NCBI GenBank assembly: GCA_018340375.1 | Contig: JAFFJZ010000020.1 | Coordinates: forward strand, 3,162,001-3,226,000 | Origin: Gonatopus flavifemur | Lineage: Eukaryota; Arthropoda; Insecta; Hymenoptera; Dryinidae | Reading direction: 5' to 3' | Length of the DNA: 64,000 bases | In this document: positions 41,089 to 52,763 of the stretch, piece after piece | Numbering within the stretch: the stretch's first letter is position 1 | Layout of the letters: each line of letters opens with the position of its first letter | The notes under the pieces: generated by a model | The model's database searches: none | What the model saw: the letters and a program-made list of their open reading frames with translations, nothing else | What the model was told of the DNA's origin: nothing | Program-made: the position numbers and the translations under genes

Positions 41089-44000
41089 CTCTTTGACCAC
41101 GAATTCCAGTTGAAATAGATCATATTGTTTGGTTATACCTGTTGAAAGACTTCGAATGAAACAAATGTTAATATATTGTACAATTTTTTTACAAATTAAA
41201 GAGCCTATTTTTTTAATATATTTCTCTGTAGTTTATGAAATTTGTAAAAACCTACATAAATTGTATAGGGTAAGTATGCGAATTTCAAGATTCTGTTGAG
41301 GAGATACCGATGTGCCATGCGAGTAAAGATCTTGTTTGTAAGATTTCTTTGAACTGGATCTATGAAACAGTTTTAAACTTCTAAGGAATGATCTTTGATA
41401 CTTCATCCATTGTGGTATCGGAATTTGAAATTTGGGCTCTGTAGCGCAATACATAAAATATCGAAAATTGCTCCTTGAAAATTTCAAACTGTTTCATAAA
41501 TTCAGTTCGAAACAATCTTGAAGACAAAATATTTACTACGATGGTACTACACCGGTATTCTCTGAAGAGTTGTGTGACTATGAACTGGAACAAATATTGT
41601 AAGTTCTTGAAAGAAAAGTGTGAATCAGAGTAAAACTGTGTAGCTCACGTGACTGAAGAATAGTTTTAATGTAAGCATGCTTGTCGTAGTGAAAAGTTGA
41701 GGCTATAACAGAAAAATCTACTGATGGGTGTTGAAAGTACAGCAATACTTGTGAAAATAGTGTTGATACTATATTTTGAAAGTATCTATGAACTTTATAT
41801 AAAGAATTCACCTTTTTAAGCAGTCCAGAGTGAGTATCTTGATTTGTATTCTAAAAGTGAAAAACTTCCATTGTAATCGGATGGAAAAGAAATTGAATCA
41901 GTGATATTCCACTTTAGTTGATTCAGATTGGTGTTTATTGTTCTTTAAATATTTGAAAAGAGTGAAGAAAACCAGGTGTCATTGAGTACAGCGGCATGAT
42001 GGTACATCCAGTGTAGAGTGGAAATGTGTTTTATAGTTTCTGACGTTGAGTATTATCTTTCTCTTCTATCTTCTGTTCACCATACACTCATTTACTGAAG
42101 TACAGTATTCAATGTAGTACGGTCTTGAGATCTATGATTTTAGATCAGATTAGATGAAAGCTACGTCTTCGGGGCTAGTTGGTACAGCTAGTTGAAAAAG
42201 ACATAAATTTTATTTGCATTGATTGTAACACAGAAATGTAGATAATATGTAATCTACTTCATTATTGTAATTTTGAAAAGAAAATAAATATTTTCTGATG
42301 AACGTAAGTCTGAGATGTAGTGTTTGATAAAATTTTTTGAATGAGCATGTTTTTTCTCTCCCATTTTCTTAATCAGTTTGAAAAAAATTCTGCAAGGAGG
42401 GGAATTTTAAGGGCGAGGTTGAATAACCCTGCTCATATTCAGAACACGTGACATTTAAAAGTGATGTAAAACTTAAGATTATACTGGAATCGATGGATTA
42501 GAGTTCGAATCCACAGAAAAGAATTCAAAATGCACGGAGCATGATTCATGTAATTCACTCATCTGATTCGACTAATGTCCACCGACTAGATATTGATCAT
42601 TAAAATAACAAAGTTTACAGATTGAGAAAAAAATTAAATGTTTCTCATATTGAATTATTCAATGAAAAAACAAACCGGGTCGTGAAACACATTTAATTTT
42701 TAAATTCATACGAATGACGTTACGCGAATAATCGCCAATTGATGAAAAAGTATTAGCAATTTAGATGAATCCATGTCTACGAATGATTACGCTTATCCCT
42801 ACCGCGCGTTGTGCATGATCGTGATGTTTTCCTGTTTTAGTACTCGATCTCGATCCGAGTACCTTGTTTTCGATACGTGATTGAAAACTTTGTAGGGATT
42901 ACAGAATGAATCGAACAAATCAGTTGCGAATTGAACACGCAATAAAAATTTATTCTCTTGTATTCGTTGGAATGTTTTCAAATCATAAAACGAGATTGAT
43001 TCGGATCGATGTGATGTCTCTTCTCTCTTTGTTTGACAGGTCATTCAGTAGATTTCAAAGAAAGTAAAAAATCCAATATACAGCGTTGAATATCATAAAA
43101 CTAACTGGAAAGATGATTCTTGAGTATTTATCGATAACATTCACGTCTTTTATTTTTGGCATTGATACGCGTAAAACAGAGGCACCTCTGCGCAGTGCGT
43201 GTAATACCTGGAAGCAAAAAGTGTATATTTATAAAAATATTTTATGCATCGAGAGGAGTTGGACTTTGGAATTAAATTGAGATTTTGATTTTAGGTATTT
43301 ATTTCAGACATTGTGATGGGCTTCAAGTCAAGAAAAGGTTTTGAAATGCGGAAAATTTTCGATTAGAGATGAGCATTAGCTTTACCTTTACCTTTGGTTT
43401 ATGTTGACGGGGTCCTCGATATCGGAGACCCATATGTCTTCCGTGAGTTCGATTGTATCCAACGTTTCGCGAGATACGAAAACTTGGTGGGAATTTGGTC
43501 GGGTCGTGGTCCCTTCTAGTGGTTGCCTGATCAACACCCGTTGTTGATGAAAATGGAAATGAGGGAGAAGATGTGATGTTGCCTGATGGAGTATCTATAA
43601 AACTGAGGCCACTTCTATTCCTTATACTTGGTAAAGGTGACATTCGTACATCTTGAAGATGGATGATGTCAGAATCTGTTGAACCAGAAAATGGAGAGCT
43701 AGCTTTACTCCCTGAAAATTATCAAGTAAAAAATCCTACTACAAATTTTGGACATCAAAAGCATGCCAGTTTTTGTACAGCGCCAATGGATCTAAGCCCA
43801 CTTGGCACAAAATATGTGAAAACACATTTTGGGAACGTTCATAGAATGAGGGAATATATAATGAAAGTTCTGTACGCATTAGTGTTATGTGGGAATTATC
43901 TCAAGGCTGTGTGTTGGATTAGTTGAATTAATAGACATTGTATATTATTCAACTCGTGGATTATGTACTTCTTATCGATACTAAATCTATAGTCAGGATT

Positions 44001-44545
44001 TAGTAAAATCTGAAAACCCTGGTGGAAACATTTCTCTGAATTTTGATGAAAATCTGCGAATGTGACTGAAAAGCTTTCAATTCCTTCCTAAATAATTATC
44101 AAATTTTGCATGAATTTATCGTAAAGTTCTTTGAGAGTCTCCTTTGTGACAGTTCAGAATGAGTTCTTTTTCTTATATAAATTTCTAGTATTTTAAAAGG
44201 ATCCCTTATGAATTATTTCGAAACTGGCATAACGAGACTGCATTTGGAATATGCTTGCACTGTGTGGGCTAGGGCGAAAATAGTTGAAAATCTCGAAGAC
44301 ATTTAGACATAGAATCCTACACTGAGAAAAAAATTAGCTTAATTATGAGAACATATTTTCTCGTGCTAAGAATATATTTATTTTTCTTATGTGAAGAGGA
44401 TGTGTACTTGGGGTAAGAAAATTTTCTTCACATTAAGCTGTATAATTTTGAACCAAGAAAATGTTCCCTCTCCTCGAAGAAAGTTTTCTGGAATCAAGAA
44501 AATATCGAATTGGACTCGGCCATTCCAATATTTTCTTGATTGAAG
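41089..44545. other. Intergenic region after the lipase gene
   Basis: No convincing gene. Three overlapping minus-strand frames of 70-84 codons lie at 41233-41811 without family resemblance. Two divergent frames sit at 43323-43643 (-) and 43663-43926 (+). From about 44318 a CACTGAGAAAAAAATT terminus and AAGAAAAT-rich sequence suggest a damaged MITE abutting the next repeat. Confidence 0.4.
43323..43643 (-). CDS. Unrecognised basic Ser/Thr/Pro-rich frame, possible exon
   Basis: 106 codons from ATG; the first ~90 residues have a non-random look, Ser/Thr/Pro-rich and then basic (HGRHMGLRYRGPRQHKPKVK). Two overlapping GTAAAG donor-like sites follow the basic part, and an AG acceptor-like site lies just upstream of the ATG, so this may be an internal exon. 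I recognise no family, see no signal peptide and cannot exclude chance. Confidence 0.22.
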   Translation of the reverse strand: MSPLPSIRNRSGLSFIDTPSGNITSSPSFPFSSTTGVDQATTRRDHDPTKFPPSFRISRNVGYNRTHGRHMGLRYRGPRQHKPKVKVKLMLISNRKFSAFQNLFLT

Positions 44546-44795
44546 ATTTTGCTTCCTCGTTTAGAGGGAAGCTTTGTGATCGTTTCGAGGAGCCGAAAAT
44601 TTTTTTGTCTCGAAATTAAAAGTCTCCTAGACCAAAATGTTCCTCAGAATTCGCGGAACAATTTTGTTACCGTGTCTGTCTGTCTGTGTGGCTGTAGCCC
44701 CCCCTAAGTTTCGTACGCGCATATCTCCCGTTCTGCTTATCCGATCGTTTCGAAATTTTTATCACAGTTGTGGACTATAGAGTGATAGTGGTCCC
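44546..44795. repeat. Interspersed repeat module (left part, split by the hAT-like insertion)
   Basis: Nearly identical to 62936-63193, including TTGCTTCCTCGTTTAGAGGG, a CTGT-rich tract, and CGTACGCGCATATCTCCCGT. Its continuation resumes at 46659, after the inserted element. Confidence 0.85.
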
Positions 44796-46658
44796 CAGGG
44801 CCGGCCCTAGGTATTTTGCTGCCATAGGCGAAATCCCAAGACGCCGCCCACTACCCTGTAAAAAAACCTGTCAATTACAGTGAATGGTATATTCGCATCG
44901 TAAATTCGCAATTGAACACGAAAATTAGGATATTTGGTTAACTATAGAACAATAGAAGAATTAAATTTTGTATAGATTAGGAATAAAGTACTATATTTTC
45001 ATGGAATGTTTCAGAAACATTCTGAAGAAATATCTCAGCACACACAAATGATATTTGCCGAACGTCTTACGTAACATAAAAAATGCAAGTTTCCACAAAT
45101 TTTAAAACACGTACTCTCTGAAACTTGAATCCACACCACTGACACGTTTTGAAAACTCTTGACTTTTTTTGGTGGTACGCTTCATTATATTCTAATTCTC
45201 ACGCACATAATATACTTCAAAATTCATTATAATCAAAACTTGCCTTACTTGAAAACTCGTTCAAATGAAAAATTGCTGATCAACCCTGAGTAGACGTCGG
45301 TTCTCCATACAATATTACTTCGACACACAATAAAACAAAAGATGAATGCACCGACAATACGATAGTCTTTAGTTAACCTATGAATCTTGCATGGAGGAAA
45401 AACAAAACACATATTACAAATTTCCAATGGAGCGATTCAAAATTGAATGGTATCTTATTGCAGTTCATAAAAAAATGTTCTTATTATGCAACTTCATGGA
45501 TTTTTCAACAGGATATTCATAAGTAAAACACGGAGTTCTACTCTGCTAAAAATGTCCCATAGAAGACGATAAAATTTTTCTTACGAGTTTCAATACGGTT
45601 TCTAAAATTGGAATCCCCATGCTGTATCGTGCATTTACGATAGAATTCTATTGATTCTCATCGCATCCTACAGGATTTGAGAAATGTACCTGGTTCTATC
45701 GTAAAATTCCTGTAGTAGGAAAATCAATTATTCGCAAAAAAAGGGTTATAATTCTCCAAATAATTAATACTTTGTCTATGGGAAGTTCACTTTAGAACCA
45801 CGTAAATTTTTCTTAAATCCTATAGAATACGATAAGAATCGACAGAATTCTATCGTAAATAATTCACGATACAGCATCGGAATTCCAGTTTCAGGAACCG
45901 CATTGAAACCCATAGGCAAAATTTTATCGTTTTCTACAGGAAATTTTTTGCAGGGTATGAATTTCTGCTTACGATTCACCATAAATACCTACATGACTAC
46001 ACATTTGTGCAGGTTGAGAATAAAACACTTGGTTTTCATATGATGTTTCGACAACATTCTGAGAACGTACCATAGCATACGTAAGAAAACGTCATCGAAA
46101 CGTGTATTCCAACATGATAAACCAATGTTCTCGAAACGTTTGAAAAACGGACTTTTGAAAACGAAAATCTGTGAAACCATTGATACGTTGGTTTTCGGTG
46201 CTGTTTAGGATACTGCTTCCAATACTGCTGCGAGACAATGTTGAATACTATTGTCGGATGATAACTAGGTTCTCCTTCAATCGACATTTGATGTCTTGCA
46301 TACATCACCTAATTATCATCATTCAGCAGGTCATCTTTCTGATGCCATTCTGAAACTGAATTAAAAAATAACTTATATCTTGTAAAATGTGTACTGAAAT
46401 TTATGCATAAAGACTTTTGCAAAACACTTTTTTTAGAGGAAAATTGTAATTCTTATTCAGTAATTGAACCACCATGAATTCTTAGGAAGACAGAGAATGT
46501 TTCTAATAAGTATTTTGTGTGTCATGTGTAAGTGTATGTTCAGTATGGTTCTTACTCATAATTTCTAGGATTTTGTTGTTTTTCCAAATTTTGCCGCCCC
46601 CTGAATCTTGCCGCCCTAGGCTGCCGCCTATACTGCTTATATGGACGAGCCGGCCCTG
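44796..46658. mobile_element. hAT-like non-autonomous DNA transposon, 1.86 kb
   Basis: Terminal inverted repeats start CAGGGCCGGC on both ends. The 8-bp target duplication GTGGTCCC is at 44788-44795 and 46659-46666. The uninterrupted target, with a single GTGGTCCC, exists at 63186-63193 in a paralogous repeat copy, which proves the insertion and its limits. An 8-bp duplication with CAGGG ends is the hAT pattern. Subterminal GCCGCC/GGCGGC words occur at both ends. No transposase frame exists inside. Confidence 0.9.
45546..45957. mobile_element. Foldback MITE nested inside the hAT-like element
   Basis: The left arm CTCTGCTAAAAATGTCCCAT followed by AGAAGACGATAAAATTTT pairs with the right arm (AAAATTTTATCGTTTTCTAC then AGGAAATTTTTTGCAGGG). 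A second block, GCTGTATCGTG then TTTACGATAGAATTCTAT, is also inverted. About 410 bp, non-coding. Confidence 0.7.
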
Positions 46659-46768
46659 GTGGTCCCATATAAGTTTCAACCTGATTCATTCAGAAGAATT
46701 GGGTGGATGAGAAGAACTCTGACAAAAAATGAACATTTTGCGTACGCGTGTATCTTTGTTCCCTATTA
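46659..46768. repeat. Interspersed repeat module (right part)
   Basis: Continues the module cut by the hAT-like element: GTGGTCCCATATAAGTTTCA, ATTCAGAAGAATTGGGTGGA, TTGCGTACGCGTGTATCTTT. It matches 63186-63290 nearly base for base until an AGATATC-rich element begins. Confidence 0.8.
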
Positions 46769-48274
46769 CCCAACAAACACCGCAGGTCTTAAAGACATCC
46801 AAGAGATATTTTTAGGAAGACATCTTTTAGAAACGTCGAAAAGATGTCTTTTAGATATCTTAAAGACATCTCCAAGATATATCGAAATGATATCTTTTAG
46901 ACATCTTTCAGAAATGTCGAAAACATGTCTCGAAGGTATTCCGAAAAGACATCTTTTAGATGTCTATCAAGCATGGTCTAAAAGACATCTTGGAACAATT
47001 TCTAAATGATATCTTCTACCCCATACAGCACAGAAGTTCGAAAAGAATTCTCAAGGATTCATAATGAATTCTTTGAATCCCAGTTGAACTCCTAATGAAT
47101 TCTTTCTGAACTAGTGTGTTCTATGGGACATGTCTTGAAAATTATGTACCCAGTAAACCCTTAGTTCCTAAAGATGAATATAAGATATCCGATGAAAGAA
47201 ACCTTCAAGATGTGTCTAAAAGATGTCTGATAGATGTATATCAGAAATCTTCAAAAAGATATCTTACAGATGCCTGTATAAGATATCTGAAATATATCTG
47301 AAAAATCGATTGCATCAGAGTTCTTAAAATATCATCTATAAGACATCTTTCAGAACTTCATTTCTGAAAAGATGGCGTCTACCGACTTTGCCTTTTGCAT
47401 CACTTTTCTGCCTCATTCTCTCGCGTGCAGTACGTGTCAAATGTTGAATCTTATATATAAAAATGTTATATATTAGAATTCAAGGGATTCAAAGGTGCAA
47501 TTGACCTGTTCATGGGATAAAAACTCACCAAGTAAGTGTATGATATTTTATTCGTATATTCGTTGGATGTCATTGTATACTTTTTCAAAATCAGCATTAG
47601 TAAACATTACCGGCATTCCTAACCTTGCTCTTTACCGTCGTTTACATATATATATTATGCAAAAAAAATATCATGCACTTACTTCATGACATCTTATCCT
47701 ATTTATAGGCGCAATTGCACTTCTTGAATATCTTGAACTATTACAATAATGAATTTATGAACCTGAATGTATGAATTTGCAGCGGGCTGTCTTCTTCTCG
47801 AAACATCTTCATCGAATTCATGTATCGATTCCTTGGCGAAGGTAGATCTCATAATTTTTCATAATTTCTCATAAAAGTGACGATTTTTCATATTTTCTCA
47901 TAAATTACAAATTCGGTAAGAAAGATCTAATATTTTCTCCTTGAACTTGTACCAAATGAGGAAATATAAAGATTCATGACTTTCATGAGAATTATGGAAA
48001 ATTATGATAAACATTACCACCAGGGTTTTTGTATGACTTCTGAAATATATCATTTTTCGGATTTCTAATTTTGCTCTCCCATAAGACCTCATTAAGATAT
48101 CTTAAAGAAGCTCCTGAAAGATCTCTTTTCAGATATCTTAAAGATATATAATAGTGTTGCGTCCGATATCTTTATGATATCTCAAAGATCTCTTTCGGGA
48201 GAAATTTTAAGATATCTTACAAAATTTTCAGACATCTTTCAGATATCTAATAGAAATCGGATTGTCTATTTGGG
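46769..48274. mobile_element. Putative AGATATC/AGACATC-rich element, CCC...GGG ends
   Basis: Filled with degenerate ~20-bp words such as AAAGATGTCTTTTAGATATC and AAGACATCTTTTAGA on both strands (46790-47010, 47190-47360, 48070-48260). The left end is CCCAACAAACACCG, the right end GTCTATTTGGG, and TA flanks both. The sequence after the right end does not resume the host repeat module, so the limits are uncertain. It includes 47128-48070, where no gene is visible. Confidence 0.4.
47020..47127. mobile_element. Small CCCATACAGCA-type MITE (108 bp)
   Basis: The left end CCCATACAGCACAGAAGTTC pairs with the right end GAACTAGTGTGTTCTATGGG. AC flanks both sides (candidate 2-bp duplication). It interrupts the AGATATC-rich sequence. 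Same family as 53128-53350 and 55942-56333. Confidence 0.75.
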
Positions 48275-48384
48275 TAAAAGGTAGCGTGAATATCGCGAAT
48301 ATCGTACCATATTCCTTGTTCGGAACGCGGAGTGTTCCATTTCCGTTGTTTCACTTTCTGCGCGACGACAAGCCAAAATCATTT

Positions 48385-48607
48385 AACTCTATATCATACT
48401 GGAAGGCGCACTTCTCATGTTTTCTATAGTATAGTCCGGTGAGATTTTGAATTTCGAGTGGGATGCTATCTCTCTTCAAGAATAGATGCGACTATAGTTC
48501 ATTAATTTAGACAAAAGAGAAAGCTTCCCACTCAAAGCAACCTTCTCTCTTGCAATAAACCCACCGGTCATTTTTGAGAAGTGCGCTTTCCAGTATGATA
48601 TAGAGTT
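48385..48607. repeat. Foldback MITE with 33-bp ends
   Basis: AACTCTATATCATACTGGAA then GGCGCACTTCTCA at the left; TGAGAAGTGCGC then TTTCCAGTATGATATAGAGTT at the right, with about one mismatch. Interior arms (TCGAGTGGGA / CTTCCCACTC) add pairing. No clear target duplication. Confidence 0.7.
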
Positions 48608-48820
48608 CAATGGCCAAAATTAACTACACTGTTAAAAATTTCTTGAAATTTCATGTATTTTTCATGTACAGATGTACATGAATTTTCAATATTTTACAAC
48701 TGAAATGACTTGTCATGCACATGCCCAGATAACATTTTGCGCGCAAATCACCAGTGAATTGCGTGAAATTGGAACTCCTGAATCGCGCGCAAAGGCGGAT
48801 ATAAGTATGTCGCTTTCTGT

Positions 48821-49128
48821 TAAGGATCCTTTAATGAGGGATCGGACAATCAGTCGCCATTAGTGGGATACTTCCGGTTTTTTATATAGTTTAGTCAAGC
48901 ATGCATAGTGTATGTTATTTTATTGAAATCATTTTTCTCAAATGTATTTACATGCTTTGTTCGAAGAATGTTTCAGATTCACCTAATTGTAAGTATTATA
49001 CATGAATAAGCTGACTTTAAATATGTATCTCGAATATTTTCATAAATATCAGTACCTATTCCACTAATGGCGGCCGACCAATCCGTAATCAGCAGTTGAT
49101 TGTCCGATCCCTCATTAAAGGATCCCTA
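48821..49128. mobile_element. hAT-like MITE (308 bp)
   Basis: Ends TAAGGATCCTTTAATGAGGG and its complement CCCTCATTAAAGGATCCCTA, continuing as GATCGGACAATC / GATTGTCCGATC. The 8-bp duplication CTTTCTGT is at 48813-48820 and 49129-49136. Non-coding. It splits GC-rich sequence of the surrounding composite element. Confidence 0.88.
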
Positions 49129-49423
49129 CTTTCTGTTGCGTGAATAACGAGTGAATTTGCGCGCAAATGACTAGCGTCTTATGCGCGCGAAACGCGTGCG
49201 ACCGTTGTAAGGGATATGAGAGTAAATCCATTACCATTTACAGTATTATTCGAACGCAATAAATACTTGTATTCATGAAAATAACTTGACGAGATTTTTC
49301 TCAACAATTTATACTTGAAAATATAAAACAAAATTTGTTCGGAATTTGAAAAAAATAATGTTAAGACTGAACTCAACACACACACACACTCAAATTCAGG
49401 CATTGAATATCAATTAATCCTTC

Positions 49424-49530
49424 CTCCACCGGGTATCGAACCCCTGCCATAAACCTACCTATCTCATTCCTAACCTACCTAACCTATGCCCTAACGATCG
49501 CAGCTAAACCGACAACGCTGATCGTGCGCG
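49424..49530 (-). repeat. tRNA-like (SINE-type) segment, minus strand
   Basis: On the minus strand: GTTTAGCTGCGATCGTTAGG (A-box-like) and, about 50 bases later, AGGGGTTCGATACCCGG (B-box/T-arm-like). Spacing and order fit a tRNA-derived Pol III promoter, but the body is a GTAGGTTAGG-like repeat and does not fold as a tRNA that I can defend. Confidence 0.35.
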
Positions 49531-49604
49531 CGAAAAAGGCTTAATCAATATCAATCAATATCAATATTGATTTACATGAATATTCCTCGGAAAAAAAAAC
49601 TCAC

Positions 49605-50815
49605 ATTAAATTTCTCAAAACTCACATTTCTCAAAAAACTCACATTAATTTTCTAATAATATGAGTCACGAAGAACTCATTTGATCAAAAATATTTCAAG
49701 CGAATGTTTAGAATGAATTTCAAAAAGCTTGAATTATTTACTTGAAGCGCGTTGGATGATTTTACTCTTCAAATTGAAGAGTATTCTTGAAGTTGAAATT
49801 TTCAAATTTGAGAAAAAAGCCTTATGTTCTGAGTTGAATTTGTTATTAGGGTTATGATAAACTTGTAGGAAGAGTTTGAAAGTTGGGTGGGATCTATATT
49901 GATCAGGAAAGTCCAAATCGTGTGGCAAAAGTTAGAAAATCTGTCAACTTGGCTCACGGCACATGGATATTCTATCAGCTTTTCTTCACTAAACGAAATC
50001 TAGGCAGGAGAAATGTATCAAAATTTAGTGAAATCAAGTTGGTACAGAGTAAGAGAGGACAGATATATTCATTGAATTTGATTGGTTATTATAAAAATGT
50101 GGATAAATAAGGAAAGGCTATAGAAGATCCAATGTGTCATCTTTTAATATTTTTGTTCCAATAATGTTGTATCATGTTTCTCCAAATAAATGTTATTATA
50201 TTTATGAAACAGGTTCAATACACATGTTTCCTCAACCTACTAGTGAAAAGATACAAAAATGCACACAATACAAAATCATTGAAACAAAAATATTGAGAGA
50301 CGATAAATTGAGTCATACATAGCCTTTACTTATTTACCAACATTTTTATAATAACCAATAAAATTCAATGAATATATCTGTCCTCTCTTACTCTGTACCA
50401 ACTTGATTTTACTAAATTTTGATACATTTCTCCTCCTTAGATTTCGTTTAGTGAAGAAAAACTGATAGAATACCCATGTGCCGTAAGCTAAGTTGACAGA
50501 TTTTCTAACTTTTGCCACACGATTTGGACTTTCCTGATCAATATAGATTCCACCCAACTTTCAAACTCTTCCCACAAGTTTATCATCACCCTAACAACGA
50601 ATTCAACTCAGAAAATAAGGCTTTTTCCTCAAATTTTAAAATTTCAACATGAAGAGTACTCTTCAATTTGAAAAGTAAAATCATCCAACGCGCTTCAAGT
50701 AAATAATTCAAGCTTTTTGAAATTCATTCTAAACATTCGCTTGAAATATTTTTGATCAAATGAGTTCTTCATGACTCATATTTATTACAAAATTAATATG
50801 ATCTCTGAGTTTTTG
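49605..50815. mobile_element. Long foldback element, copy 1
   Basis: Two arms of about 480-500 bases pair almost base for base: 49634-50120 with 50312-50790. Because of this the same 75-residue frame (opening MGGIYIDQESPNRVAKVRKS) appears on + at 49883-50110 and on - at 50330-50557. A ~190-base centre separates the arms. A second, older copy is at 55780-57240. It encodes no recognisable protein; the mirrored frame may be a decayed coding piece or chance. Confidence 0.8.
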
Positions 50816-51149
50816 CCTAGAAGTACTGATGTAAGTATTTGAATAGAATTCATTTTCACCACATCAGCAAATTACGATTTTTTGACATGTTACAACAGCT
50901 ATGACTGATTTACTAATTCATTTTGCACTTACTAACAGATTTTTTGATACACATTATTCAAGAAATAACCACCACACATTTCACAAAAATAATTCATCCA
51001 TTTTTTGATCACATAAATTTAACCTCACATCTGTCAACCGAACTGCAATTTTCACACAGGCTCATAGATTATTATATTCAACCGACGGATGATTGAATCG
51101 GATAAACACGTCACTTCAATTGATCTTTTCTATTGCATCGCGTAGGTAC

Positions 51150-51236
51150 CGGTTTAGCTTAGGTCGTTAGGGCGCTAGGATAGTAGATCGCGCAACATTA
51201 GGTAGGAATTGGTTTAGGTAGGTTCGATTCTCTCCG
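51150..51236 (+). repeat. tRNA-like (SINE-type) segment, plus strand
   Basis: GGTTTAGCTTAGGTCGTTAG GGCGC is A-box-like and GTAGGTTCGATTCTCTCC is B-box-like, about 60 bases later. It is inverted relative to the copy at 49424-49530, and the two flank the long foldback element. Confidence 0.35.
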
Positions 51237-51480
51237 AGGTTTCCAATATTCTCTCCATCGCATTGAGCACGAAGTGAACGTTGGTGGTAATCTGCAAGTG
51301 TCTTCTCTGAAACATGATTTTTGCTCAGAATTCAATTTTTTATTTTCAAAAACATTTTGGGCCAAAGCATGCATATTTTACCGGATAATCATTGTTGATA
51401 TTATAATTTCATTATAACTTCACAATTTTTTTGGCATATAATTGCTGTCAAAAACTTGTTGGTAATTGACTAGTATTTAG

Positions 51481-52199
51481 TAGGGGTGTGCGGGTACCCG
51501 AGTCATCGGGTTTTTATCGGGTCGGGTCGGGTCGGGTTTTTCAATTACCCGAGTTTTTCGGGTACCCGATTACATTCGGGTAATTCAAATATAGCAAACG
51601 TTTTCCTCAGCAGGAAATATTGTGACAGCAACTCGATCAAGATTACTGACAAAACATGTGGAAGAGTTGTGCTCCCTCCATTCAAATTTAAAAATATGAA
51701 AAAAGAATGATATTTATAAGAAGAATATTTATTTTCATTGATATTCAAGATTCTATATTGTGGTTACTAAATAAGAAAATAGATAATATATTATTTATGA
51801 GATATAAATGTGATTATATTTTTTAATTGAATTAAAAAATAAATATAAACATTCCATGAAGCAATTTGGAGATTTCTTAATGCGCTGCATAATCAATTAC
51901 ATGGAGTAACAACCCTAATAGACTTGTAGTGAATATGGCATTCTTCATATTAGAATTGAATTCATATGAAATCCCCTTATTCCTACAATCGCTCAAGACA
52001 ATTTGTCCTTAAAATATCAACGGCAATGGCAACTTCGAATAGAAGTTGAAAATATTAAATTCAAGCGATTTTATTATATTCGGGTACCCGACTTGGAAAA
52101 CCCGATTTAATCGGGTACCCGACCCGACCCGACCCGAAAAGAAATACAAATACCCGAACCCGACCCGACCCGATAAAAAGTGCTACCCGCACACCCCTA
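51481..52199. mobile_element. hAT-like MITE with TAGGGGTGTGCGGG ends (719 bp)
   Basis: Starts TAGGGGTGTGCGGGTACCCG and ends GCTACCCGCACACCCCTA. The 8-bp duplication GTATTTAG is at 51473-51480 and 52200-52207. Subterminal arrays of GGGTCGGGTC / GACCCGACCC face each other. TAGGGGTGTGC ends with 8-bp duplications are a familiar hAT MITE pattern in animals. Non-coding. Confidence 0.9.
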
Positions 52200-52763
52200 G
52201 TATTTAGAGAGTAACTAAATAGTAACTGACCAGTACCTTGTGAATTCCACTAGCAAGTGCCTCATAACACACAGCGTTACATTACGAATAAGTACCTGGT
52301 AAGTTTTCCTCAAAAGGCCCTCGTCAGGAGTATAGAAAAACTCACGAGGCACTAGCCATTGATTAGGCGTAATTTCTACTTGGGCTGTTTATGACATGAT
52401 GAAATGTAAATAACAAGTTTTGTCATTTCACAAATTTTGAAAAAGCTGAAACGTCACAAGTAACTTTTTACATTACATCGTTGTTTTTTTTTAGCATTTT
52501 GGTTAATATGTCATCTATTATTCTTCATTTTCAGTCAAAAAAACGACAAAATTTTTTTGAAGTATCCTAATTTTGTAACCAATTTTCGCTTTTTTTGAAT
52601 TTTTCTTTCTTCCAGATTCGAAAACTTGTGACTTCTTGTCATGAAAAAATCTGAAGATCGATGAACAATTTCAACGTTGTGTAATTGTTACAATAAGAAT
52701 TGAGAAAAGTCATACTCAAACTATGTTTGGTTCCACAACAACCTTTTGGACTACACATCCTCA

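Noticed and set aside
41233..41811. Three overlapping minus-strand frames, considered as a chemoreceptor remnant
   Set aside because: Hydrophobic content is AT-driven, there is no transmembrane pattern or conserved motif, and the frames overlap without plausible splice sites.
49424..49530. A functional tRNA gene
   Set aside because: A- and B-box-like words are present, but no acceptor or anticodon stem could be drawn; called only tRNA-like.
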